A stretch of 64,000 bases of DNA from Pseudomonas jinjuensis (GCF_900103845.1 NZ_FNIJ01000017.1:79364-143363); one strand, 5' to 3'; positions 41,561-53,688 are shown, numbered from the stretch's first letter. The notes: generated from the sequence alone by a model not told the origin. A program made the numbers and translations.

Positions 41561-42844
41561 ATGTCGCTACGCCAGGAATGTCTGTGGGAACACCTCACCC
41601 CTGAGCGGCCGCAGGCGCCGTCGCTAAGGGGCGAGCGCAAGGTCGACGTGTGCGTCATCGGCGCCGGTTTCACCGGGCTGTCGGCGGCGCTGCATCTGCT
41701 CGAAGGCAGGCAGCGCGTCTGCGTGCTGGAGGCGCATACCGCCGGGCACGGCGGCTCGGGACGCAATGTCGGGCTGGTGAATGCCGGCATGTGGATTCCG
41801 CCGGACGAGATCGAGGCCGGCCTCGGCACGGACATCGGCGGGCGGCTCAACCGCATGCTGGGGAATGCGCCGTCCCTGGTGTTCTCGCTGATCGACAGGT
41901 ATGGCATCGACTGCCAGGCGCGCCGCGAAGGCACCCTGCACATGGCGCACAACGCCCGCGGGCTGGCCGACCTGCGCAGCCGTTGCGCGCAGTGGCAGCG
42001 GCGTGCCGCGCCGGTCGAACTGCTCAGCGGCGCCGCCTGCGCCGAGGCCTGCGGCACCGGGAAGATCGCCGGCGCGCTGCTCGATCGTCGTGCCGGCACG
42101 CTCAACCCGATGGCCTACGTCAGCGGCCTGGCCCGCGCGGTGGTCGGCCTTGGCGGCGAGCTGTTCCATCACTCTCCGGTCACCGGGCTGGTGCGTTCCA
42201 ACCGCCACTGGAACGTGTTCACCAACGGCGGGGTGGTCAGCGCCGAGCGCGTGATCATCGCCTCCAGCGCCTACACCGAAGGCGAGTGGACCGAGCTGCG
42301 CCGCACCTTCTTCCCCGGCTACTACTACCAGGTCGCCTCGCGTCCGCTGGAAGGCCCGGAGGCCGCGCGCATCCTGCCCGGCGGCCAGGGTTCCTGGGAC
42401 ACCCGCCAGGTGCTCAGCAGTATCCGCCGTGATGCCGACGGACGCCTGCTGCTCGGCAGCCTGGGCAAGGGCACCGGCAAGCCGGAATGGTTCATCAGGA
42501 GCTGGGCCGACCGCATCGCGCAGCACTACTTCCCGCGGCTCGGCAAGGTGGACTGGGAATTCACCTGGACCGGCTGCATCGACTTCACCCCGGACCACCT
42601 GATGCGCCTGTTCGAGCCGGCGCCGGGCCTGCTCGCCATGAGCGGCTACAACGGCCGCGGCGTCACCACCGGCACCGTGGTGGGCAAGGCGTTCGCCGAC
42701 TTCCTGCTGCACGGCAAGGCCGACGCGCTGCCGATGCCGCTGAAGCCGATGCAGGAGATTTCCGCCGTGGGACTGCGCAGTTGCCTGTACGAGGCGGGCT
42801 TCTCCCTCTACCACGCCGGCCAATGTTTGCGCGTCGTTATCTGA
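41561..42844 (+). CDS. amaA: L-pipecolate oxidase AmaA (FAD-dependent)
   Basis: A DAO-family flavoenzyme of 427 residues that oxidises L-pipecolate to piperideine-6-carboxylate, which opens to aminoadipate semialdehyde, the AmaB substrate. The dinucleotide motif CVIGAGFTGLSAALHLLEG is at about 30-48. GHGGSGRNVGLVNAGMW follows and matches the pipecolate oxidase group. The C-terminal SGYNGRGVTTGTVVGKAFADFL belongs to the FAD site. The ATG at 41561 has AAGAAGGA upstream. Confidence 0.88.
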   Translation: MSLRQECLWEHLTPERPQAPSLRGERKVDVCVIGAGFTGLSAALHLLEGRQRVCVLEAHTAGHGGSGRNVGLVNAGMWIPPDEIEAGLGTDIGGRLNRMLGNAPSLVFSLIDRYGIDCQARREGTLHMAHNARGLADLRSRCAQWQRRAAPVELLSGAACAEACGTGKIAGALLDRRAGTLNPMAYVSGLARAVVGLGGELFHHSPVTGLVRSNRHWNVFTNGGVVSAERVIIASSAYTEGEWTELRRTFFPGYYYQVASRPLEGPEAARILPGGQGSWDTRQVLSSIRRDADGRLLLGSLGKGTGKPEWFIRSWADRIAQHYFPRLGKVDWEFTWTGCIDFTPDHLMRLFEPAPGLLAMSGYNGRGVTTGTVVGKAFADFLLHGKADALPMPLKPMQEISAVGLRSCLYEAGFSLYHAGQCLRVVI

Positions 42845-42960
42845 CAGCTGGATGTCGCTATTAGGGATGTCTATTTCGCCACTATTTGCGGAAAGTTCTG
42901 AACAGATAACAGGAGTGTGATGATAAGAAACACCGATTGACCGCACAGATTCGTGCGTAG

Positions 42961-42979
42961 TTGCACCAGCGATGGGCAA
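42961..42979. promoter_or_regulatory. Possible enhancer-binding site (NtrC-like dyad)
   Basis: TTGCACC-N6-GGGCAA is close to the NtrC consensus (GCACC-N5-GGTGC) and lies about 170 bases upstream of the sigma-54 promoter, the usual enhancer distance. One half deviates from the consensus, so the protein that binds it is uncertain. Confidence 0.4.
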
Positions 42980-43145
42980 CCGTACCCAGCCTGCCAAATG
43001 TTGCCGAAACCGCCGCCAGCAGTGGGTTGGGACGCGCCGGAAAAATTCCGGAAGTTTTGCTAAATAATTGATTTCCAATAACAAAGATAAAAACGGAAAG
43101 GAGGGCTAGAGTTTTTGTGGCATGCCTGCGCACTACAAAAACCAA

Positions 43146-43160
43146 TGGCACGCCGCTTGC
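43146..43160 (+). promoter_or_regulatory. Sigma-54 promoter of the amino acid ABC operon
   Basis: TGGCACGCCGCTTGC matches the -24/-12 consensus TGGCACG-N4-TTGC exactly. It sits 83 bases before the binding-protein ATG, giving a predicted start near 43172. Expression should need RpoN and an enhancer-binding activator. Confidence 0.85.
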
Positions 43161-43243
43161 CTACGCTATTTGTGGACGGAACGCCGCAAACAAGTAGCTG
43201 GTTCCAGCGCCATCACAAAAAAAACCCTCAGGAGCAAAACTCC

Positions 43244-44377
43244 ATGTCGAAGACGATTTTCAGAAAAGGCTTTCTGGCCCTGGCGGTGACCACCGCGATG
43301 GGCGTCTCTTCCCTTGCTTTGGCGGATGTGGTGATCGGGGTTGCCGGTCCGCATACCGGCGCGAACGCCTCGTTCGGCGAACAATACTGGCGCGGTGCGA
43401 CGGCGGCGGCGGAAGTGATCAACGCCGCAGGCGGTCTCAACGGGGAGAAGATCAAGCTGGTGAAGGCCGACGACGCCTGCGAACCCAAGCAGGCCGTGGC
43501 CGTCGCCAACCGCCTGGTGGATCAGGACAAGGCCATCGCCGTGGTCGGCCACTTCTGCTCGTCCAACACCATCCCCGCCTCCGAGGTCTACGACGAGGCC
43601 GGCATCATCTCCGTGACCCCCGGCTCGACCAACCCGAAAGTCACCGAGCGCGGCCTGACCGGCATCTTCCGCATGTGCGGCCGTGACGACCAGCAGGGCG
43701 TCGTCGCCGGCAACTACATCGTCAACGTGCTGAAGGCGAAGAAGGTCGCGGTGATCCACGACAAGGACACCTACGGCCAGGGCCTGGCCGACGCGACCAA
43801 GGCGCAGCTGAACAAGCTCGGCGTGAAGGAAGTGCTCTACGAGGGCCTGACCCGCGGCGAGAAGGACTTCAACGCGCTGGTCACCAAGATCCGCGCCTCC
43901 GGCGCCGAGGTGGTGTTCTTCGGCGGCCTGCACCCGGAAGCCGGCCCGCTGGTCCGGCAGATGCGCGAGCAGGGCCTGAACACCGTGTTCTTCTCGGATG
44001 ACGGCATCGTCACCGACGAACTGGTCACCACCGCCGGCGGCCCGCAGTACACCAAGGACGTGCTGATGACCTTCGGCGCCGACCCGCGCCTGATCCCGGA
44101 CGGCAAGGCCGTGGTGGACAAGTTCCGCGCCAGCGGCTTCGAGCCGGAAGGCTACACCCTCTACGCCTACGCCTCGCTGCAGGTCCTCGCCGCGGGCTTC
44201 AACGGCGCCGGCAAGAACGACCCGCAGGCCGCCGCCAAGTGGCTGCACAGCAACCCGGTGCAGACCGTGATGGGCAAGAAGGAGTTCGACGAGAAGGGCG
44301 ACCTGAAGGTCTCCGACTATGTCGTCTACAAGTGGGACGACAAGGGCAAGTACCACCAGCTGGAAACACAGCAGTAA
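43244..44377 (+). CDS. Branched-chain-type amino acid ABC transporter, periplasmic binding protein
   Basis: A LivJ/BraC-family binding protein of 377 residues. The signal peptide (about 1-26, FLALAVTTAMGVSSLALA) is followed by DVVIGVAGPHTGANASFGEQYWRGATAAAEVIN, the family N-terminus. The HFCSSNTIPASEVYDEAGI loop has a Cys pair partner (DDACEPKQ), typical of LivJ. AGGAG precedes the ATG. It is the first gene of the five-gene importer, under a sigma-54 promoter. Context next to amaA/amaB suggests lysine-pathway amino acids as ligand rather than leucine (inference). Confidence 0.92.
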   Translation: MSKTIFRKGFLALAVTTAMGVSSLALADVVIGVAGPHTGANASFGEQYWRGATAAAEVINAAGGLNGEKIKLVKADDACEPKQAVAVANRLVDQDKAIAVVGHFCSSNTIPASEVYDEAGIISVTPGSTNPKVTERGLTGIFRMCGRDDQQGVVAGNYIVNVLKAKKVAVIHDKDTYGQGLADATKAQLNKLGVKEVLYEGLTRGEKDFNALVTKIRASGAEVVFFGGLHPEAGPLVRQMREQGLNTVFFSDDGIVTDELVTTAGGPQYTKDVLMTFGADPRLIPDGKAVVDKFRASGFEPEGYTLYAYASLQVLAAGFNGAGKNDPQAAAKWLHSNPVQTVMGKKEFDEKGDLKVSDYVVYKWDDKGKYHQLETQQ

Positions 44378-44408
44378 GCGTCCGCGAACTGTGACCGGTC
44401 CTGCCGCA

Positions 44409-44438
44409 CGCCGCCCGGTTCATCCGGTCGGGGCGGCG
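44409..44438 (+). terminator. Intra-operon hairpin between the binding protein and the permease
   Basis: An 8-bp GC stem (CGCCGCCC/GGGCGGCG) with a 14-base loop and no T tract follows the binding-protein stop. Such stems after binding-protein genes often stabilise the upstream mRNA and lower downstream expression. Confidence 0.5.
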
Positions 44439-44596
44439 GGGCTGGCGCAGGTCGCGCGCACCACGCCCGACCTGCCGGCGGCGCCACGAGCGCTGCCGGC
44501 GCCCCCGCAGGTCGTCGGGTCGCCAGGCGCCGGTCACGAGCCGGGCAGCCAGCGCACCGTCAGCCTTTCCTGCTCTGCTTGCGTGAGTACTCAATC

Positions 44597-45511
<915 letters not shown>

Positions 45512-45513
45512 GC

Positions 45514-47695
<2,182 letters not shown>

Positions 47696-47699
<4 letters not shown>

Positions 47700-48412
47700 C
47701 GGCGCCGATGCTGGAATTCCGTGATGTCGATGTGTTCTACGGACCGATCCAGGCGCTGAAGAAGGTGTCCCTGCAGGTCAACGAAGGCGAGACGGTGGCG
47801 CTGATCGGCGCCAACGGTGCGGGCAAGTCCACCCTGCTGATGTCGATCTTCGGCCAGCCGCGCGCGGCCGCGGGCGGGATCTTCTTCAAGGGCCAGGACA
47901 TCCGCCAGAAGTCCGCGCACTACGTCGCCTCCAACGGCATCGCCCAGGCCCCGGAAGGGCGCCGGGTGTTCCCCGACATGAGCGTCGAGGAGAACCTGCT
48001 GATGGGCACCATCCCCATCGGCATGGACCATGCCCAGGAGGACATGCAGCGCATGTTCGACCTGTTCCCGCGCCTCAAGGAGCGGCGCAACCAGCGCGCC
48101 ATGACCATGTCCGGCGGCGAGCAGCAGATGCTCGCCATCGCCCGCGCGCTGATGAGCCGGCCGAAGCTGCTGCTGCTCGACGAGCCGTCCCTGGGCCTCG
48201 CGCCGATCGTGGTCAAGCAGATCTTCCAGACCCTGCGCGAACTGGCGAAGAGCGGCATGACGCTGTTCCTCGTCGAGCAGAACGCCAACCATGCGCTGAA
48301 GCTGTCCGACCGTGGCTACGTGATGGTCAACGGCCAGATCCGCATGAGCGGCACGGGGGCGGAGCTGCTGGGCAACCAGGAGGTGCGTAACGCCTATCTC
48401 GGTGGGCACTGA
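47696..48412 (+). CDS. livF: Branched-chain-type amino acid ABC ATPase (LivF family)
   Basis: The second ATPase, 238 residues. Walker A is GANGAGKSTLLMSIFG, the signature is MSGGEQQMLAIARAL and Walker B is LLLLDEPSLGLAP. It completes the importer (binding protein, two permeases, two ATPases). A REP doublet separates it from the cyclodeaminase-like gene. Confidence 0.94.
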
Positions 48413-48422
48413 TGCGCTCTTC

Positions 48423-48509
48423 GTAGGAGCCAGCTTGCTGGCGAAAGCCGTGCTGTCCGACCATGCCGGTGCAGGATGGAACTCGGATCGCCAGCAAGCT
48501 GGCTCCTAC
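48423..48509. repeat. REP inverted pair, GCCAGCTTGCTGGC type
   Basis: GTAGGAGCCAGCTTGCTGGCGAAAG faces GATCGCCAGCAAGCTGGCTCCTAC. It lies between livF and the reductase gene. The core palindrome CCAGCAAGCTGG differs from the CGAGCAAGCTCG family. Confidence 0.88.
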
Positions 48510-48540
48510 AGACGAGACTCGATAACGCGGGAACTTTTCC

Positions 48541-49476
48541 ATGCAAGATGTCCGCTTTCTCACCAACGCCGACGTCGCCGCACGCCTGGCTTATCCACAA
48601 CTGATCGAAGCCCTGCGCGCCGGCCTCACCAGCGCCTGCGAGGCCCCGGTGCGCGGCAGCCACGAGCTGCCGGAGAACGCCTCGCTGCTGACCATGCCGG
48701 TGTGGCGGCCGGGGCAGGATATCGGCGTCAAGCTGGTCACCGTGTTCCCCGGCAACGGCGTGCGCAACCTGCCGGCCGTGTCCGCGCTGTTCTGCCTGTT
48801 CGACGGCGAGAACGGCCGCCCGCTGGCGATGCTCGAAGCCTCGGAACTGACCGCCCGGCGCACCGCCTGCACCTCGGCGCTGGCCGCCGACTACCTGGCC
48901 AAGCCGGATGCCCGGCACCTGCTGATCGTCGGCAGCGGCACCCTGGCGCCGCACATGGTCCGCGCCCACAGCGTGGTGCGCGGCTACACCGACATCGCCA
49001 TCTGGGGCCGCCAGCCGGACAAGGTCGCTGCGCTGGTCAAGCGCCTGGCCGGCGAAGGCTATCCGGTGCGCGTCTGCGACGACCTGCAGGAAGGCGTCGG
49101 CCAGGCCGACACCATCAGCTGCGTCACCACCTCCCGCGAGCCCATCGTCCGCGGCGCCTGGCTGCGCCCGGGCGTGCACCTGGACCTGGTCGGCGCCTTC
49201 CTGCCGAGCATGCGCGAGACCGACAGCGAAGTGGCGCGCCGCGCGCGGATCGTCGTCGACACCCGCGAGGGCGCGCTGGAGGAGGCGGGGGACCTGCTGA
49301 TCCCGATCGCCGAGGGCGTGATCCGGCCCACGGATATCCACAGCGAACTGCGCGACCTGCTGCAGGGACGCGGGCATCGGCATGAGCAGGGCGAGATCAC
49401 CCTGTTCAAGTCGGTGGGGTATGCGCTGGAGGACCTGATCGCGGCGCGGTTGCTGGTGGATGACAACCGTCCGTAG
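48541..49476 (+). CDS. Ornithine cyclodeaminase / mu-crystallin family protein, possible ketimine reductase
   Basis: An NAD(P)-dependent protein of 311 residues. Family motifs are GVKLVTVFPGN, LEASELTARRTACTSALAADYLA, and the nucleotide-binding LLIVGSGTLAPHMVRAH with the late motif IVVDTREGALEEAGDLLIPI. Members act as ornithine or lysine cyclodeaminases, or reduce pyrroline/piperideine-2-carboxylate to proline/pipecolate. Here the nearby amaA-amaB and importer favour production of L-pipecolate from piperideine-2-carboxylate or lysine, but sequence alone does not fix the substrate. The preceding REP makes co-transcription with livF uncertain. Confidence 0.8.
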   Translation: MQDVRFLTNADVAARLAYPQLIEALRAGLTSACEAPVRGSHELPENASLLTMPVWRPGQDIGVKLVTVFPGNGVRNLPAVSALFCLFDGENGRPLAMLEASELTARRTACTSALAADYLAKPDARHLLIVGSGTLAPHMVRAHSVVRGYTDIAIWGRQPDKVAALVKRLAGEGYPVRVCDDLQEGVGQADTISCVTTSREPIVRGAWLRPGVHLDLVGAFLPSMRETDSEVARRARIVVDTREGALEEAGDLLIPIAEGVIRPTDIHSELRDLLQGRGHRHEQGEITLFKSVGYALEDLIAARLLVDDNRP

Positions 49477-49529
49477 GAGCGGGCCATGCCCGCGACCCGT
49501 TCGGGATGTCGCTCGCATGGCGCGCTTAC
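49473..49529. repeat. REP-like pair after the reductase gene
   Basis: GTAGGAGCGGGCCATGCCCGCGAC and GATGTCGCTCGCATGGCGCGCTTAC face each other; the left arm overlaps the gene's stop codon. It is of the same family as 37762-37829. Confidence 0.75.
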
Positions 49530-49544
49530 ATTATTCACCCGTGA

Positions 49545-49631
49545 CGTAGGGTGGATGAGGCTCTTTTCATCCACCACTGCGGGGCCGCATGCGCGGCCAT
49601 GGTGGATCGATGAAGCGTGATCCACCCTACG
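49545..49631. repeat. GTAGGGTGGATGA palindromic element
   Basis: CGTAGGGTGGATGAG and TTTTCATCCACC, mirrored by GGTGGATCGATGAAGCGTG and ATCCACCCTACG, with an inner GCGGGGCCGCATGCGCGGCC palindrome. It is a distinct repeat family seen once in this window. Confidence 0.8.
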
Positions 49632-49662
49632 AAAAGCCCCACGCCGATGCCGAGGCTATCCC

Positions 49663-49692
49663 GTAGGGCGAATAACGCGTCAGCGTTATCCG
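49663..49692. repeat. Single GTAGGGCGAATAACGC arm overlapping the Nudix stop codon
   Basis: GTAGGGCGAATAACGCGTCA followed by GCGTTATCCG is a half-element of the family seen at 53689-53777. Its end supplies the stop codon of the minus-strand Nudix gene at 49686-49688. Confidence 0.7.
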
Positions 49693-50228
49693 TCGCTGTG
49701 CAGATACCGCCGCAAGGCTTCCAGCGAATCCGGACAATACGCCCCGCCAGCATCCGCCTCGGCCAGCGCCTCCCGCGGATCGACGAAGCGCGCTTCCATC
49801 ACCTCTTCCGGCTGCAGGCGCAGCGGGCCGTCCCACACGGCGGAGAACACCGCGCACCACAGGCGGTTGCCCGGCCCGTCGAAGAAGAAGGTGCCGTGGT
49901 CGCGCAGCGGTACCCCGGACACGCCCAGTTCTTCCTCCAGCTCGCGCTCGGCGGACAGCGCGTAGCTCTCGTCCAGCTGCACCATGCCGCCGGCGGCCGG
50001 GTCCCAATGGCCGGGGTAGAGCGCCTTGCTCAGGGTGCGCCGGTGCACGCACAGCTGCCCGGCGCTGTTGAACAGCAGGATGAAGCTGCCGCGGCCGATC
50101 AGCCCGCGCTCGCGCAGTTCCGCGCGGGGCAGGCTGCCGAGCAGTTGGTCGTTTTCGTCGACCCAGGCGATGCGTTCGGCATCCGAGGCGGCGCGGTGGG
50201 CCGCCTCCTTGTCGCTGATGCCGTCCAT
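49686..50228 (-). CDS. Nudix hydrolase (YfcD-like)
   Basis: A Nudix hydrolase of 180 residues. The Nudix box GMVQLDE-N7-RELEEELGV is complete (near residues 95-117), giving the metal-binding Glu residues. The N-terminus (DAERIAWVDENDQLLGSLPRAELRERGL) resembles isopentenyl-diphosphate isomerase-like Nudix proteins such as YfcD. The substrate is unknown. The start codon overlaps the stop of the DUF2333 gene, so the two are co-translated. Confidence 0.85.
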   Translation of the reverse strand: MDGISDKEAAHRAASDAERIAWVDENDQLLGSLPRAELRERGLIGRGSFILLFNSAGQLCVHRRTLSKALYPGHWDPAAGGMVQLDESYALSAERELEEELGVSGVPLRDHGTFFFDGPGNRLWCAVFSAVWDGPLRLQPEEVMEARFVDPREALAEADAGGAYCPDSLEALRRYLHSDG

Positions 50229-51298
50229 CAGCCCTGCGCCAGCAGTTGACGGAGGTCGATGATCGCGGCGTTGGCGCGGGAGATGTAGTTGGCCATCACC
50301 AGCGAGTGGTTGGCCAGCACGCCGAAGCCGCTGCCGTTCAGCACCACCGGGCTCCACAGCGCTTCCTGGGCGGCTTCCAGTTCACGAATGATCTGCCGCA
50401 CGCTGACCGTGGCGTTCTTCTTCGCCAGCACGTCGGCGAAGTCGACCTCGATGGCGCGCAGGATGTGCGACAACGCCCAGGCCTGGCCGCGGGCTTCGTA
50501 GAACACGTTGTCGATCTGCAGCCACGGGGTTTCCTGGAGCTCTTCCTCGACCTTCGGCGCCTCGCCGGGGACCATGACCGCCTGCGCCTTGACGTTGGTG
50601 TTCAGCTTGACCCGGCCGACGCTGGCCGACAGGCGCTGCGACAGCGAGCCGAGACGGGTGGCGACGTCGCCCAGCCAGTTGTTCAGGTTGTCGGCGCGGG
50701 CGTAGAACTGCGCGCCGGGCTGGTTCGGGTCGGAAAGGCGGGCGAGGTAGCGGTCCAGCGACTTGATGCCTTCCTGGTACTCGGCCTCGGAGGCCGGCAG
50801 CGCCCAGCTCTTGTTGTCGAAGTGGAAGCGCGGTTCGGCGCGCGCCAGGTCGGCGTCCTCGGTGGACTGCGACTGCGAGCGGGCGAAGTCCTTGCGCATC
50901 GCGCGGCTGAGGTCGCGCACCTGCACCAGCACGCCGTATTCCCAGCTCGGCATGTTGTCCAGCCACAGGCCCGGCGGGAAGATGTCGTTGGAGATGTAGC
51001 CGCCCGGCTTGTCCAGCAGGGTGGAGGCGACTTCCTTGAGGGTTTCCACTGTGGTGTAGCCGACCACCATCTGCCGGCCGGCCTGTTCCGCGGCGGCCTG
51101 GGCGTGCTGCTGGACCGGGAAGAAGTCGGGTTCCTGGCTCCAGTACCAGCCGATCGCCCCGGTGACCACCAGGTAGGCGCCGAGCAGCCCGGCGAGCACG
51201 CGGCTCAGCCAGGGGCCGCCAAAGTAGGCGCGCACATCGTCCACCGAATCGTCGACGCGATCGCGCACGGAGCCGCCGCGTTTCTTCCAGTCCCACAT
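50228..51298 (-). CDS. DUF2333 family membrane-anchored protein
   Basis: A protein of 356 residues. The N-terminus is MWDWKKRGGSVRDRVDDSVDD, followed by one membrane helix (about 36-56, VLAGLLGAYLVVTGAIGWYW) and a soluble periplasmic-side domain of about 290 residues. It belongs to the DUF2333 family, common in Pseudomonas and of unknown function. The start at 51298 is chosen by homology to the tryptophan-rich N-terminus; in-frame upstream sequence is low-complexity. It forms a two-gene unit with the Nudix gene. Confidence 0.85.
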   Translation of the reverse strand: MWDWKKRGGSVRDRVDDSVDDVRAYFGGPWLSRVLAGLLGAYLVVTGAIGWYWSQEPDFFPVQQHAQAAAEQAGRQMVVGYTTVETLKEVASTLLDKPGGYISNDIFPPGLWLDNMPSWEYGVLVQVRDLSRAMRKDFARSQSQSTEDADLARAEPRFHFDNKSWALPASEAEYQEGIKSLDRYLARLSDPNQPGAQFYARADNLNNWLGDVATRLGSLSQRLSASVGRVKLNTNVKAQAVMVPGEAPKVEEELQETPWLQIDNVFYEARGQAWALSHILRAIEVDFADVLAKKNATVSVRQIIRELEAAQEALWSPVVLNGSGFGVLANHSLVMANYISRANAAIIDLRQLLAQG

Positions 51299-51570
51299 GG
51301 CAAAGTCCTTAGCGTTTCGAATACGGGAAATCGGACCGCCGCTGTGGAGGTTTCGCTCCGCCGCGCGGCGATCCAGGCCGCATAAGCATGCCCCAGTCTG
51401 CGTCCCAAGGGCAGTCCGAATACGCCATGGGCTGCGGAAAACCCGTCGTCGCCCGGGGAAAGCGCTCTGCCGCGCGACTCGCCGGGATCGATGCTGGCAC
51501 CTTGTCATCGCTCTGTAACCGAACGGCAATAACCTCTCGCTCGCCGTAATGCCGTCGGTCGAGACCTGCC

Positions 51571-53538
51571 ATGCGCCTCAAACTGCTGACCAACCTGAAT
51601 ACCGCCCTCCTGCTCGTCGTCTGCCTCGCCCTCGGCGCCACCCTGTGGTGGTCGCAGCAGGCCATGCAGCGACCGTTCGCCATGCTCGACCGTTACCTGG
51701 AACTGTCGCGCCGCTTCGACGACGAGGTGGCGCGCAACGTCCGCGACTACCTCGCCAGCGGCGACGCCCTGCGCCTGACTTCCGCCCAGCAGGCCATCGA
51801 CGGGCTGAGCGGCGAGCTGCCGCAATTGCCCGCCAGCCTGACCGGCGCCCTCGGCGGCAGCCTTGAGGAGCTGCGCGGTTTCGCCGCCGGCGAACTGCTC
51901 GGCACCGGCAAGCTGGCCGGCGACCCGCAGGGCCTGCTGCTGCAGGCCGAACGCGACCTGGCCGGTGTGCTGGAACAGCTTTCCGCCTATGCCGACGCGG
52001 CGCAGTCGCCGGCAGCGACGGAATACCGCGCCCCGCTGCTGCAGGCCGGCCTGCACCTGACGCGCCTGGCGCACCTGCGCGCGCGGCTGGTGGAAAGCGG
52101 CAATCCGGCGCTGGCCGAGGAACTGCAGCGCGAACTGGCCAGCCTGAGCCGCTCCGCCGAAACCATCGACGCGCTACCGGCCCTCGGCGTGCTGGAGGAA
52201 CAGTCCTCCGCCGCCGACGATTTCGCCGCCACCATGGGCCTCGACAGCGAATCCAGCGCAGAGCGGCAGGGCGAGGATCGCGCCATCGCCCTCAAGCGCG
52301 AGCTGGGCAGCCTGCTGCGGCGTTATCCACAGGAGCTGGCGCGCACCCGCGGGCTGATCGAGCAGCGCCAGCAACTGGCCCAGGCCACCGCCGGCCGGCT
52401 GGACGCGGTGCGCCAGGCGCTGTCCGCGCTGGAGCCGCAGGTGCGTGGCGAGCGCGCGCGCATCCAGCAGCAGGTGCGGACCATCCAGGGCGCGCTGATC
52501 CTGCTGATCCTGCTCGGCGCGCTGACCATCGACACCCTGCAGCGCCGCCTGGCGCGGGTGCTTGGCCGGCTGGTGCCGCTGCTGTCGAACTGGGCGCGCG
52601 GCGATTTCAGCCAGCCCGTGGCCCTCGACACGCGCACCCGCGACCTGCTGGAAATCCAGGATTCCCTCAACCAGCTGCGCGACTTCCTCGACGGGCTGGT
52701 CGGCACCATCCACCAGCGCGCCGAACAGCTGGCCGACAGCAGCCGCACCCTCGCCGAACTGAGCGGTGGCCTGCATGCCAGCGCCGAGCGCCAGGACGGC
52801 GACACCCGGCAGATCCGCGACGCGCTGGGCGACATGGAAGCGGCGATCCAGCAGGTGGCCGGCGATGCCAGCGATGCCGCTTCCGCCAGCCAGGCCGCCG
52901 GCCGCGCGGTGGAACAGGGCCAGCGGGTGATCGGCCAGAGCCTGGCCGGCCTGCGCGCGCTGGCCGACGAGGTGCAGGCCAATGCGCGGGCCATCGAGAA
53001 CCTGGCGGAGGAGTCGGCGACCATCGGCAACGTGCTCGGGGTGATCCGCTCCATCGCCGAACAGACCAACCTGCTGGCGCTCAACGCCGCCATCGAGGCC
53101 GCCCGCGCCGGCGAACAGGGCCGCGGCTTCGCCGTGGTCGCCGAGGAAGTGCGCTCGCTGGCCCTGCGCACCGCCGGCGCGACGGGAGAAATCCAGCAGC
53201 TGATCGAACGCCTGCAGCAGGCCGCGCGGCAGTCGGTGGAGGCGATGCGCAGCCAGGTCGAGCACGCCGAACACACCGCCAGCCAGGCCGGCGCCGCCGA
53301 GGGTGCATTGGATGAGGTGGTGGAGACGATCCGCAGCATCGCCGGCATGGCCGAACGCATCGCCGAGGGCTCGGCGCAGCAGAGCGGGGCGGTCAGCGAG
53401 ATCCGCTCGCACAGCGAGCGCATCCACCGGCTGGGCAGCGAGAACCTGCGCCTGATCGGCTCAGGCCGCAGCCAGGGCGAGCGCCTGCTGGAACTGGGCG
53501 AGGCGCTGCACAGCTCGGTGCGGGTATTTCGCGTTTAG
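51571..53538 (+). CDS. Methyl-accepting chemotaxis protein
   Basis: A second chemoreceptor, 655 residues. A first membrane helix (about 7-27, [21 protein letters not shown]) and a second (about 308-326, [17 protein letters not shown]) bracket a long helical periplasmic domain of about 280 residues, rich in Leu/Ala/Glu and of the PilJ/four-helix-bundle kind. HAMP then precedes the signalling hairpin with [39 protein letters not shown] tip. It sits where P. aeruginosa places a chemoreceptor near the lysine-type ABC importer. The ligand is unknown; an amino acid is an inference from context. Confidence 0.9.
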   Translation: MRLKLLTNLNTALLLVVCLALGATLWWSQQAMQRPFAMLDRYLELSRRFDDEVARNVRDYLASGDALRLTSAQQAIDGLSGELPQLPASLTGALGGSLEELRGFAAGELLGTGKLAGDPQGLLLQAERDLAGVLEQLSAYADAAQSPAATEYRAPLLQAGLHLTRLAHLRARLVESGNPALAEELQRELASLSRSAETIDALPALGVLEEQSSAADDFAATMGLDSESSAERQGEDRAIALKRELGSLLRRYPQELARTRGLIEQRQQLAQATAGRLDAVRQALSALEPQVRGERARIQQQVRTIQGALILLILLGALTIDTLQRRLARVLGRLVPLLSNWARGDFSQPVALDTRTRDLLEIQDSLNQLRDFLDGLVGTIHQRAEQLADSSRTLAELSGGLHASAERQDGDTRQIRDALGDMEAAIQQVAGDASDAASASQAAGRAVEQGQRVIGQSLAGLRALADEVQANARAIENLAEESATIGNVLGVIRSIAEQTNLLALNAAIEAARAGEQGRGFAVVAEEVRSLALRTAGATGEIQQLIERLQQAARQSVEAMRSQVEHAEHTASQAGAAEGALDEVVETIRSIAGMAERIAEGSAQQSGAVSEIRSHSERIHRLGSENLRLIGSGRSQGERLLELGEALHSSVRVFRV

Positions 53539-53663
53539 GCTAGCCAGTCGTCGCCCTTGCGCTCCGGCGTGGCCAGGCCATGGCGGATATACCAGCGCAC
53601 GCCGAGATGCAGCCCCAGGGCGGCCGCTACGCTGAGAAGGATTTCCAGGTATTCCGGTTCCAT
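53535..53663 (-). CDS. Small hypothetical protein, 42 residues
   Basis: A short ORF beginning [30 protein letters not shown] and ending GDDWLA. It has one membrane-like helix (about 7-24). GGAG lies 5 bases before the ATG, and the stop overlaps the converging chemoreceptor stop. The amphipathic N-terminus and a proper ribosome site suggest a real small membrane protein; no family was recognised. Confidence 0.5.
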   Translation of the reverse strand: MEPEYLEILLSVAAALGLHLGVRWYIRHGLATPERKGDDWLA

Positions 53664-53688
53664 GTCGCTCCACCCATGCTTCGTCACC

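Larger units (their letters stand above)
42845..43243 (+). other. Regulatory gap upstream of the amino acid ABC operon
   Basis: The 399 bases between amaA and the binding-protein gene hold no convincing gene. They contain an AT-richer stretch (43040-43130), a TTGCACC-N6-GGGCAA dyad at 42961-42979, a palindrome AAATTCCGGAAGTTTT near 43040-43060 and a sigma-54 promoter at 43146-43160. Confidence 0.75.
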
